Below, one piece after another: positions 1 to 11,240 of a stretch of 64,000 nucleotides of DNA. The translations under genes were made by a program, and so were the position numbers. The notes beneath the pieces were generated by a model, which saw nothing but the letters and a program-made list of their open reading frames with translations, searched no databases and was not told the DNA's origin. The stretch is from Punica granatum (Eukaryota; Streptophyta; Magnoliopsida; Myrtales; Lythraceae): positions 31,926,605 to 31,990,604 of the forward strand of contig NC_045130.1 of the NCBI RefSeq assembly GCF_007655135.1, written 5' to 3'. Position 1 is the stretch's first letter. Each line of letters opens with the position of its first letter.

Positions 1-1663
1 CTAGATTTGTACCTCCTTGGAGAAAACGTAAAATATATATATATATATATATGTGTGTGTGTATTTAGCATGTAAGCCACATTCTTTTCAATTAGTAAGC
101 TATAAAACTATACAAAGCGGTACCATAATATATATATATATATATATATATATGCGTATATATATTTAACAAGTAAGCTACATTCTTTTAATTAGTAAGC
201 TATAAAACTATACAGAGCAGTACCATAATTTTGTACTTAATACGTTAGATTCTTCTATTAGAAAAAATGACATTTTCACAATTGTAGGAAAATAACTAAG
301 CAAAAGAAATTTTTAAAAGGGCAAATTTGAAATTTAAAAAAGTACGGACTTTGTCTTATTTTCTATAGGCATATAGTCCGTTAGATATTTTCCATGAGTA
401 ATTACCCCAGACATGTTTACGTGGACTATCCATGTGCCGAAGAGGCCAGAAATGACCCAAAATCGAGAATGTATTGATGATTGATTGATTGATTAACCTA
501 TAAAATAGGCCCAGTCCTGAGGCCCAATTAATAAGGCCCAGTAAACAATGATTCGACGATACCATAATTTTACCGGGTTTGAAGAATCATATTATAAATC
601 CATATCAAAAATCTTAATTAGTCCTCATACCAAGATCTACCGGAGCCTCAGGATCAATTTCCAATTTCTGTACTACACCGTCTTGGTCATATGTGTGTGT
701 GTGTGGAGCAATGGATCTAGAATTGTGTTTATACTACTAATTATTATTATACATATATAATATATACATACATATATGAAGACTCAATCTAACAAAACGT
801 AGTAGATCTCGGTGCAAGATGTTCTTCGTATGGTCACACCCAGTCCCGCTTCCTTAACTAACCACATCAACGGCAAACCGGCCAATAAGGATAATTTGAT
901 GGCCTGGGGGGCGTGACTCTTAATCATTTGAGTCTTGAAGATGATCATATCAGATGATTTCATTCGTATCTCCAGGTTGCTACATTAACAATTTTGCTTA
1001 ACATGGAAGCGAGTCGGATTCTACTATTCTAGTAGTTAATATATTTTGGAGATGTGAAGGGACTGCATAGATTTCTCGTAAGACCGCATGTTACGGATAG
1101 TTTGATGATCATTTGACCAAATTTTTCGTTATTCCGTTGCTGTTTTCGAACAGAAAGCCATTGGATATGTCCGAGCATAAGACACAATTGTAATCAACGA
1201 GGAAATCACTGTAATGCCAAAAGAAAAAAAAAATTGAAAAAAAAGAAGAAAGAAATGGCAGTCCATGGTTTTGTGCAGTTTCCCATGGGTGCTCATGTGA
1301 AGTGGGATTTGACAACAGAACAAATTAAAGAGAACAAAATATCTTTGAGCAAAACGACAGACAGGAATTTGCTGAAAAGCTCTGCCTCCCCTTCTCTAGT
1401 CTCCCTCACCTTTTGAGAGCGATAATAATATATTATGTCAAGCACAAGGGGACATATCGCACCGCCAGCTGCTCTCGTAATGGAATGGGAATGGGAGCTT
1501 TTGGCACTTTTTAATTTTATTATGATGACGATGATGAAATGTTTGAATTTTTCATTCCTTTCCGGTGGAGCACGGGAAGTGCAATGTTTGGAATTAGATT
1601 GGAGGAAATTTACATAATAGATCCTTTGATACAGGTATAGAAAGTATGGGAAAAGATATCATG
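1..1663. other. AT-rich intergenic region with AT microsatellites
   Basis: No gene is supported here. Short open frames are present, but they have no recognisable domain and AT-biased composition. (TA)n tracts lie near 38-51 and 129-153, and a short GT tract near 52-62. A local duplication is listed separately. Confidence 0.6.
73..229. repeat. Two-copy local tandem duplication (about 57-bp units, period about 100)
   Basis: Positions 73-129 and 172-229 share nearly the same sequence (core attagtaagctataaaacta) with few mismatches. An AT microsatellite lies between the copies. This is a simple local duplication, probably made by slippage or unequal exchange at the AT tract. No coding role is seen. 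Confidence 0.7.
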
Positions 1664-1855
1664 AAATCATATCAGGGTGACATGGTTAGTACTCTCCTTG
1701 AAATGTATAGTACTCTCTTTAAAAAGTGTAGTATTTTCTTCGAAATGGTCGATACAATAATGAATTTTTAAAAGTACTATACATGTACTACACTTTTCAA
1801 AAGGAGTACTGCGTCTTTCAAAGGAAGTACCAATCATGTCACCATGATACGGTGT
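1664..1855. repeat. Fold-back (long inverted repeat), MITE-like
   Basis: The left arm (about 1664-1733) pairs with the right arm (about 1786-1855). Both arms contain gtgacatg at the outer end and aaaagtgtagta at the inner end, with matching spacing and about 80% identity by eye. The loop is about 52 bp. It could be a fold-back MITE or a hairpin precursor locus. No flanking target duplication was identified with confidence. Confidence 0.6.
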
Positions 1856-2355
1856 CAACGCATCATTTTCCCAAAAGTAAATAGAGGAACGACGGACTAG
1901 GGAATTAGTCCCCGGTATTAATCGAATTTCAAATAGTGAAATCATTACTGCATTGGTTATACTTTAAATTGAGCTACTACATAAGAGATGCGAGGATTTG
2001 TATGGTGGCACTCATTCAACAAAGCTTTTAGTACTCTTTATCTCTCATTTTCTTATCGCAAGAAGTTCCAGGACCTCTTCTGTGCTGAAAAAATGTAATT
2101 AGATAAATGTTTTCCATTTTTTTGGATGTTTAGACGTTCACATCTATGAGCTTATAAGCTCCTCTGATATTTAGGTTCCAAAAGTACCTAGCACTAAATA
2201 AGATTAAAAATTAAGAACCATTAAAATAGTAAGATACTGATTACTACTAAACCAACTGTTTGGTCATATTTTTTTTTTCTTTTAACCAATGGCTTCACGA
2301 CTCTTTTTTTTTTTTTTTTGGCGCCGGGGGGGGGGTAGAAAAGGATAATGTTATA
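1856..2355. other. Intergenic, nothing recognised
   Basis: AT-rich sequence with poly-T and poly-G tracts near 2305-2335. No coding sequence or RNA gene was seen. Confidence 0.5.
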
Positions 2356-2793
2356 TTAGAAGTTAATCATTGTCAGCCGAGTCATCTCGGTTAATACATA
2401 AAATACGAGTTTTGTCGACATCCATCGATCAAACAGTACACGATCAAGAGCCCCAACAGGAGGGGTATCAAAATAACAAGTGTTATCCTGGTGTTGGAAG
2501 TCCTCTCGTGCTGATTGAGCAAGGAAATAAGCAACCCCGTAAGCTTCCCTGAACGCATGTCCAATCCTAAAACCAGTGAAGGAAAGAGCTAGAGTCCTGC
2601 AATCCAAAATAATCGGCATTAGTATTAGGTTGTCACATGAGTTATCGGGGAACAACTCAACAAGCACCCACCCCAGCATCCAATTCCACTATGAGAGATT
2701 GGATGCCAAGTGCCCGAGCCACGAGGAGTCCATCACGTAGTGCCAAGCACTCAGCCATAAGACTGTTTGTGACCCCAAGATAGTGAGCAAAGC
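2356..2793 (-). pseudogene. RNase H-like domain pseudogene, C-terminal part
   Basis: On the minus strand this encodes the second half of a plant RNase H-like domain of the kind found in stand-alone 'ribonuclease H protein' genes and at the end of LINE-type reverse transcriptases. Visible blocks are LMAECLALRDGLLVARALGI (about 2680-2770) and FREAYGVAYFLAQSAR (about 2505-2560). The second corresponds to the usual 'FREaNgvADxLA' block, with N and D replaced by Y. The frame changes by one base at about 2672-2682, just after an E-L-D motif where a catalytic acid is expected. The 5' part of the domain lies at 19519-19640, and the two parts are separated by the TRIM insertion. Joining them at the aaagc target site keeps the reading frame, so the insertion hit this coding sequence. 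It is broken by the insertion and by the frameshift. Confidence 0.75.
2789..2793. repeat. Target-site duplication aaagc of the TRIM element (left copy)
   Basis: The sequence aaagc directly precedes the TRIM LTR that begins tgttag at 2794. The same aaagc directly follows the far LTR at 19514-19518. The 5-bp size is normal for LTR retrotransposon integrase. Confidence 0.85.
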
Positions 2794-2968
2794 TGTTAGA
2801 TAAATTTTTAAATAAAAATGGCCCTAATTCAGACTCGTGCCTATATGCAACCCAAAAACTTAAGCTAATGGGTTACTGAGCCTTTGTCTTTTATAAACTT
2901 CCTTATTTTTTTCTTTTCAACCGATGTGGGATATTGTGTCCTCTCACATCACCACTTTTTTTCCAACA
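2794..2968 (-). repeat. TRIM LTR (3' LTR in element orientation)
   Basis: Begins tgttag and ends ccaaca on the plus strand, giving TG...CA termini. It contains ccgatgtggga, the 'TCCCACATCGG' motif seen in many short plant LTRs. It differs from the copy at 19339-19513 at about 14 positions plus small indels, counted by eye. Confidence 0.85.
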
Positions 2969-3190
2969 TCCCGCCCTCACGTGGTATCGTGTCGTCTTAC
3001 ACGAGCCACGTGACCTTAATCAATCGACGAGACCACACGACTTAATCACACCCGTCCTCACTTCGATGTCCCGACATTGAACACAACGGGTGCCTGCTCG
3101 AGGCGCACGTTACACTTACACTCGAGCCTACAGGTCACACGGACCCGCTCATACATGCGCGTTATGCGCACCTCACGGCACGAAGCCGCC
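2969..3190 (-). other. TRIM internal region, larger part
   Basis: It starts with tcccgccctcac, a polypurine tract on the minus strand next to the LTR. The rest is non-coding and richer in GC than the flanks. It ends with ccgcc at 3186-3190, the left copy of the target duplication of the next insertion. Its continuation is 19301-19338. Confidence 0.75.
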
Positions 3191-4872
3191 TGTCAGCACC
3201 CCATTTCGGTCCACCGACTCCAAAGCGACAAAATCATCACTTTGTCACCCCGCATGAGGGAAGTATTTCTAGCGAATTGCTCAAGCATTCATGGCCTTTG
3301 AAAAAGTGACATCAATTTTATAAAAATATTTTTGCGGGGTGTCTTTGAATTTCACGCGCGTCAACATCAATTTTCAAATCCGGGAAGAAAATTCAAGGTC
3401 ATAAAATATTTTATTGCATAACATTGATCCATAAATTTTTCTGAACACAATGCTGGTCTTGGATCATTTTTTGGACATCCAATTGCAAAGACGAGAATTT
3501 TAATTTCGACGCGCGTTAAATTTGAATTTTCGAATTAAAAAAAAGGAGCCAAGAATTCGGCCAAATTCAGCAAAGGAAGAAGAAAAGAAGTTCGTGAAGG
3601 CTTTCTCGGTTTTTGCACAATCATCCTATCTAAACCCTTCCTTCCTTTCTTGCCGAAAATCTCATTCATTCCTCATTAATGCTACAAGCTATCAGCAGAT
3701 TTCGGTCAGCATTTCCAAGGGAAGACACGGCTAGGTTCATAGGGAGAGGAGAAAGGAAATTCATTAAACCGTTTTCTCGATTTTAGGCAACATTCCTATC
3801 TAGACCTTTCTTCCCTCCTTGCCTCTCTCTCTCATTCATTACACATTCATTATTCAGCAAAACATATTCAAGAGAGGGCCAAGAATTCGGCCAAATGCAG
3901 CTGCAGAGGAGAAAAAGGAAGTTCATTAACGGTTTTCCCGTTTTGGCGAAATTTTCCGATCTTGGACCATCCTTCCCTTCTTGCCTCTCTCCCTCATTCA
4001 TTATTCATTGATTCAGAATGGAGGCAGCAACTTTAAAAAGGAAGAGTGAGCAGAGAACAGGGAGATTTTCGGAGGAAAGGAGGGCGGCAGAGGAGAGAAT
4101 AAGAAAAAAAAACCGTTATTGTCAAAAAATGTCGTTTTTCGGGCAAAAACATCCATCTACCCTCACCCAAACTTCGAAAAAATACATGCCCCACCTATTT
4201 TCGACCTTCTGAATCCATTGGTGACATCCATTTAGCCATTTGGAGTCCCTAGCCACCCGCTCCAGAGCTGAATGGAAACGAGCTCTTTGTAGATTTTCGG
4301 GTTTCCTTGCGTTCTTCGACCCCTACGACTATGGCGAGTCGTACGATTCTTCCTTGACGGGTCTCTAACGATCCTCACTCTCCCCGTGACACGAAGGTCA
4401 CGTCCCGAGAGCCGTTCCACAGTGCAAACTACCTGAATTTTTTATTTTTATTTTTATTTTCTTTCTCTTTCTTTAAGGTTTCATGGTTTTTTTCCTTGTT
4501 GATTCGGGTCAGTTAGGGTACTCACCTCTTGAACACCATCCACAGCTACTTCCGTGGATCTCTTAACAACCTTGAACCTCGTGCCCGATCGGAGGAGAGA
4601 CCCCTCATTTTCCTCACAATCTCACCTCACTCGAGCCCAAGGAAGGCTTACTAGGATTATTGTTGTACCTGAGCATCCAGCAGCTCACCTCACACTTTCC
4701 CAGATTCATTTTCATTCTTAAGGCATAGGTATGTCATCCACTAAACCCTTAGAGGAGTTAGGTCTTTTAATTTCAGAGTATTGTGGGGTGATAAAGCGGT
4801 CCCAGATCGATTTCCATGCATGTTTTGGTATGAACCGATGCCCTTTTTATCGATTTCGTTTAAATCCCATAT

Positions 4873-4877
4873 TGTTA
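4873..4877. repeat. Target-site duplication tgtta of the Copia element (left copy)
   Basis: tgtta directly precedes the LTR that begins tgctag at 4878. The matching tgtta is at 12934-12938, directly after the other LTR. Confidence 0.9.
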
Positions 4878-6570
4878 TGCTAGTTTCACGGGGCGCAACG
4901 GAAACGAAAAAGGAACAGAAATTCAAAATTTCATACCCGTGAAACTAATTCCAAGACCTACTAGAAGAATAAGAGTAAATAAAAGCGTACCTGGAATATT
5001 TAAAGTTGTCGACCGAGCGTCCCACGCGTGACGCCTCTACCGGTGTCCACACCGATTTTGTCGACGAGTCTTCGAGATCGGCGGTGCTAGTGACCAACAC
5101 TCGAAAGAAACACTGGTGCGACTCTCGAAATTTATTAGACTTAATTGGACCTAATGAGTTGAACAATTCAACTCAATTATGCCCATTTATATACATACAT
5201 GTATATCTTATATATTTGTGTATGTAAACGTACACAAACACATGCATACATATATATCTCATCTATATAATATTTGTATGCTCTGTACCCTTTATATAAC
5301 AAACAGGAAGGGAAGAAAATTCAAATCCCACCGATGTGGGATTAGAATTACATGGGCTCCCTACATGACATGTGTCTAGGTAAATGGCATCATTTAATTA
5401 GCCCATGTGTATGTATAAATGTAGACATATGTATGGCCCATGTGTCACCGTATTAATCGTGCATCAATTTGGTCCATTTAATCTAATAAATCGAGTCTAA
5501 TTAATCGACAAATTTAATCTCATTAAATATCCGATTAATTAGTCGCACCATAAATCATCTAATCTCTATTAGACGATTTTATTGTTTCAAAATATCTCGT
5601 CAATTTAGTCGTAGTGTGTGACCCTGTAGGTTCCCAATTACGTTGATAGTAATATCGAAATCTCTATTTTAATATTACAAACAGTGAGCGGCATCTAGCA
5701 ATGCATCACTGTTACTCAAGTAATCGAAAAGTCAATTTCTCGACGAACCTTGTGACCTATATTACCGTGTAATATAATCCATTGTCCTCTATATCTCTAT
5801 TGAGCCCAAGGCATGGTCGATGACATCCTTGTATGGCTCAATATCTCTCTTTCTTGGTTTACTGGGTAAGTCTATCAGAACAAATGAGCTCGATATCGCT
5901 ATATCGACTCATTTGGGTATGCATACACTTTTAGACTTAACCACCAAGTGGCCGTGAGATATCGCTCCCGTTTCGTAGGAGGGACAAATTCTATTTTGAT
6001 CACTCACATTCCTCTCCATGCTCTGTGGTATACCCAATAACTGTCTTTATAACCATCCTGTTACAGTGTCGTTTGACAGTATCAAAGTATATGACATGAC
6101 ATGTAGGAATCTATGGTGACCTCAAGTCAAAGGACCATTACACTATAGTCACTTTGAGATATGCTAATGACAATCACGTAACAAACCATGTAGCAATCTC
6201 ATGGTGGGTCAGTCCAATACACATTACTCTTAATGTATACATGTGGTGTGATTTGATATCTCCATATCCATGACCTATGAGACTTGGTCATCAATCAACA
6301 CTCACACTAGTCTAACCGTATTATCGTTGTCCTAATTAACGATAATACTTTGACTATGGACATTTAGGAATAATGTTCATTAATTATAGGATCTCACAAT
6401 CAAGTCACACTTGATGCCTATTGAACCTACTATTCCAAGGACATTATTGTGTAAAATCATATTTAGCGCAATCTACACAATAACAGATATGCCTCGTAAT
6501 ATAATGAAATAGATATCATATTACAGAACTGATTATAGATTGCCTCTAGGGCATACACCAATTCCCAACA
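4878..6570 (-). repeat. Copia 3' LTR (element orientation), 1693 bp
   Basis: TG...CA termini (tgctag...cccaaca). It differs from the other LTR at 5361 (c versus t at 11724), 6069 (t versus g at 12432) and 6098 (g versus t at 12461). Short open frames shared by both LTRs are not treated as genes. Confidence 0.95.
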
Positions 6571-6582
6571 ATCTCCCACTTG
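6571..6582 (-). other. Copia polypurine tract
   Basis: The minus strand reads CAAGTGGGAGAT directly before the TGTTGGG start of the 3' LTR. This is the usual plus-strand priming site of plant Copia elements. Confidence 0.85.
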
Positions 6583-6584
6583 CA

Positions 6585-9500
6585 CTAGAGCCAATCTGGC
6601 ATCTGTCTAATGCCAATAGATCTAGTGTGAGCCTCGTGCTTGCGCTGCACAAGAGGCTTCGTAAGTGGATCTGCGAGATTCTCATCTGTTGGTATTCTGC
6701 ATATCTTCACATCTCCTCTGTCGATGATCTCGCGAATGAGATGGAAGCGTCTGAGTATATGTTTGGATCGCTGGTGAGACCTGGGTTCCTTAGCTTGCGC
6801 AATGGCTCCATTGTTGTCACAATAGAGATCCACTGGGTCTGCGATGCTAGGAACCACAACAAGTTCTGTCACGAACTTCTTGATCCAAACGGTCTCTTTT
6901 GCAGCGTTAGAGGCAGCAATATACTCGGCCTCTGTGGTAGAATCGGCTACTGTCTCCTATTTGGAACTCTTCCAACTCACAGCACCTCCATTCAGGCAAA
7001 ACACATACCCTGACTGCGATCTACTGTCGTCCTTATCGGTCTGGAAGCTAGCATCGGTGTAACCTCTTACAACGAGCTCTTCTTCGCTTCCATATACCAA
7101 AAACATCTCCTTAGTCCTTCGTAAGTACTTAAGGATGTTCTTTACTGCAATCCAGTGTCTTTCACCTGGATCTGATTGGTATCGACTCGTCATACTCAAA
7201 GCATACGAGACATCTGATCGAGTGCATAACATAGCATACATGATGGATCCAATAGCTGACGCATATGGAATCCTATTCATGCGGTCCCTCTCCTCTCGAG
7301 TAGAAGGACACTGAGCCTTCGAAAGGCTTATGCCATGTAACATAGGCAGCGACCCTTTCTTAGAATCCTGCATGCTAAATCGCCGAAGCACTTTATCTAT
7401 GTATGCACTCTGACTTAAGCCAAGCAGTCTCCTGGATCTATCTCTATAGATCCTGATACCTAGCACGTAGGTAGCTTCGCCTAAATCCTTCATAGAGAAA
7501 CACCTTCCCAACCAAGTCTTCACAGACTGTAGGGAAGGAATGTCATTCCCAATCAGAAGTATGTCGTCTACATACAACACCAGGAAGATTACTACGCTCC
7601 CACTAACCTTCTTGTAAACACAGGGTTCATCTTCATTCTTGATGAAGCCAAACTCTTTGATTGCATCATCAAAACGAAGATTCCAGCTCCTAGAAGCTTG
7701 CTTCAGCCCATAAATAGACCGTTGTAGCTTACAAACTTTTCCGGCACAATGTGGATCGACAAAACCCTCAGGTTGTGTCATAAACACATCCTCGAGGAGA
7801 TTCCCGTTCAGGAAAGCAGTTTTGACATCCATTTGCCAGATCTCATAATCATAATAAGCTGCAATTGCAAGCAAGATCCTGATGGATTTAAGCATAGCTA
7901 CCGGGGAAAAGGTTTCGTCATAGTCAACACCATGAACTTGTCTGAAACCTTTTGCCACAAGTCGGCCCTTAAAGGTAATCACATTACCGTCCATGTCAAT
8001 CTTCTTCTTGAAGACCCACTTACACCCAATGGGTTTTGCCCCTTCAGGTGGATCAACCAAAGTCCATACTTGGTTAGTGTACATGGACTCCATCTCAGAT
8101 CTCATGGCCACCAGCCATTTCTCAGAGTCAGAGCCTATTACGGCTTCCGCATAGGTTGTAGGCTCATCATTATCTATGAGCAATACGTCATTATCTTGAG
8201 TCACGAGAAATCCATATCTCTCGGGCTCATGACGTATCCTACCAGACCTACGAGGCTCCTGTGTCACTTGTGCAGAAGATTGTGCCACAACAACTTGTGG
8301 TACTTGTTCTGCAACATCGCCCGTCGATTGGTCAATGTCATTTTGTGGTAGAACTTCCCCAAGTTCTAATTTCCTCCCACTAGTTCCTTTGGAGAGAAAC
8401 TCTTTCTCAAGGAATACCGCAGTTCGAGCGACAAACACTTTGCCCTCGATGGGATTATAGAAATAGTATCCTCGAGTTTCCTTAGGATACCCCACAAAGT
8501 AACATTTGTCCGATTTAGGGCCAAACTTATCCGAAGACAATCTCTTCACATAAGCTTCGCAACCCCATATTTTTAGAAAAAACATCTTGGGACGTTTCCC
8601 ATACCACATCTCATATGGTGTCCTTTCAACTGATTTCGACGGAGCATTGTTTAATATGAGAGCAGCTGTCTGTAGAGCATATCCCCAGAAGGAGTCAGAT
8701 AAGTTTGCATGACTCATCAAAGATCGAACCATATCTAATAAAGTTCGATTCCTCCTCTCAGCTACACCATTCCACTGTGGTGTTCCAGGTGGAGTTAGTT
8801 GAGATAAAATCCCACACTGTTTAAGATAGTCAGCAAACTCATAGCTCAAATATTCACCTCCTCGATCTGATCGAAGAACTTTAATGCTCTTACCCAACTG
8901 ATTCTCCACTTCATTCTTAAATTCTTTGAACTTTTCAAAGGATTCAGATTTGTGTTTCATCAAATACACATATCCAAATCTACTGAAATCATCAGTAAAT
9001 GTAATGAAGTAGAGATACCCACCTCTAGCAAGCTTGTTCACTGGTCCACATACATCAGTATGTATGAGAGCCAGATGATCACTAGCTCGCTCACCTTTTC
9101 CAGTAAAAGGGGCCTTAGTCATTTTCCCCATTAAGCAAGGTTCGCATGTCTCGATCGATTCTAAATCAAACGAGTCCAGTAATCCATCTTTATGGAGTCT
9201 AGAGATGCGATTCTCGCTAATATGGCCTAAACGACAATGCCAGAGGTAAGTCGGGTTCGAATAATTAGATTTGAGCCGTTTGGTTTCCACATTATAAATA
9301 GGCGTATCTAGATCAAGAACATACAGACCATTACTTAAATGTGCACTGCCATAATATACATCATTCATGTACATAGAACAACACTTGTTCTTTATAGTGA
9401 AACAAAATCCCTTCTTGTCCAAACAAGAAACAGATATTATGTTTCTACTAATAGCAGGTACATAATAACAGTCGTTAAGATCTAATACAAGCCCAGTAGG

Positions 9501-10562
9501 TAAAACTAGGTGATAAGTCCCTACAGTTAATGTAGCAACTCTTGCTCCATTTCCAACTCGTAGGTCCACCTCGCCCTTTGTCAACGATCTACTGTCCTTT
9601 AGGTCCTGCATATTTCCACAAATATGAGCACCACATCCGGTATCTAATACCCAAGATGTAGAAGTAGTAGATACATTAATCTTTATAACATGGATACCTG
9701 AAGTGGAAGTCTCACTTCCCTTCTTCTTCTTCAACTCTTCCAGGTATATCTTACAATTCCGCTTCCAATGTCCAGTGTTGCCACAATGGAAGCAGTAATC
9801 ATTCTTCGCCACCTTGGCTTTAGGCTTCAACGCACCCAAGTCAAAATTGGATGCACCTTTAGCCTTCTTGCCTTTACTCTTGCTCTTGCCCTTTCTTTTG
9901 GTCCCTTGGACCATTAGAACGGATGTCCCCTTGCTGATATCATGCTCAGCTGTTCTCAACATGCTAAGCAGTTCAGGCAATGGTTTATTGTAGTCATTCA
10001 TATTATAGCTCATAATGAACTGACTATAACTGTTGGGCAGCGACTGTAGGACTAAATCTGTGGCCAACTCTTGACCAAGAGGAAATCCCAGTCTTCCCAG
10101 AGTCTCAACGTACCCAATCATCTTGAGTACATGAAGACCCACCGGGCTACCCTCAGTCAACCTTGCTTGAAAAAGTGCTTTAGAGATCTCGAATCTCTCA
10201 TGTCGGGCCTGCTCTTGATAGAGCTGCCTGAGATGCACGATCATATCGTACGCCTTCATGTTCTCGTGTTGCTTCTGAAGCTCCGAGTCCATGGTGACTA
10301 ACATGAGACATCCGACGTTTACGGCATCATCATGATGCTTACTATAAGCATCTTTCTCAGCTTGGGGGGCATCGTCAGGCGGTGGCGCAAGAAGAGGTTG
10401 CTCTAAGACATATAGCTTCTTTTCTTGGGTGAGAACAATTCTCAAGTTTCGATACCAACCAAGGAAATTATTCCCTGACAGTTTGTCCTTATCAAGGACG
10501 GATCGCAAACAGAAAGTACTAGAAGTGCTCCCTGCCATGGTAACTACCATAGAAATATACAA
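6585..10562 (-). pseudogene. Copia Gag-Pol polyprotein with one internal amber stop
   Basis: The minus-strand frame from 10562 is open for 1201 codons and stops at TAG (6957-6959). It then continues in the same frame to 6585, so full length would be about 1325 residues. Numbering from the first Met, the Gag zinc knuckle is C257-C260-H265-C270 and the protease active site is DTG at 307-309. The integrase follows with its HHCC zinc region (HCRLGHI...CEPC), the D-D-E core blocks (HTDVCGP, SDRGGEY) and NGVAERRNRT. The reverse transcriptase has TAFLNGNL and YVDDILL, and the RNase H starts YTDASF...SGYVF. The start is probably a later Met (MVVTMAG or MAGSTSS). The stop falls inside RNase H, after WKSSK, so the product would lack about 124 C-terminal residues including the last catalytic part. 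The lineage within Copia was not determined. Confidence 0.93.
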
Positions 10563-11225
10563 AATAAGTATTATGACACAACAATATTTAATGAGGACTT
10601 TATAAATATTGCTCCCACTATTTATATCAAATCAATGACCCTCAACATTGATTCAGAGAATATCATTCTCATAGTAGCTCAAGATCCATATCTCACCAAG
10701 CTCTGAGTCAGCGAGGGCTGATTCACCCAGAACTGGCTATTTAGGTAGGGAACTCACTTTCCCAATTGCATCACATGCAACTCTTAATTAGTTGAGTGAA
10801 TAACTCCTTTATTCAAATCTATCTTATAGATCGATGCCCAACTACATGCCTCTAAACTCCTAATCCTATTAGGCTTGCTCAGTTAAGTCCGACCCACTGG
10901 TAAACACAACGTCTTACTAGGATAGATAAGGGCATCCTGCGAAGGCAAGGTCTACACACTCATCGATCTTGGTCTTGACGAGCGTTACACGGTGGAAGGA
11001 TATGGACTTAATATTTTGAGGGATTTGATTAACATTTAATCGATCTCACTATACACTATTATGTAACTATTACATAATAGTCCACACGTATAACTATTAT
11101 ACTAACACAACTAGGACATAGTCCATGTTTAACAGTCATGCACCGCAAATATCAAACATAATCATACCAGTACCAAGCATAAAATCATATTTTATGCTAT
11201 TATCTACTCAGATTCTAACTAGCTA

Positions 11226-11238
11226 GGCTCTGATACCA
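11226..11238 (-). other. Copia primer-binding site, initiator Met tRNA type
   Basis: On the minus strand TGGTATCAGAGCC lies two bases after the end of the 5' LTR. It matches the 3' end complement of plant initiator tRNA-Met, the primer used by most plant Copia elements. Confidence 0.9.
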
Positions 11239-11240
11239 AT

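Noticed and set aside
4945..5379. Short frames in the Copia LTRs, repeated identically at 11308-11742
   Set aside because: They lie in both LTRs on both strands, have no domain and are a by-product of LTR duplication.
6540..7062. Plus-strand frames antisense to Copia RNase H, and 7749-8351 antisense to RT
   Set aside because: They are the complement of the conserved minus-strand polyprotein.
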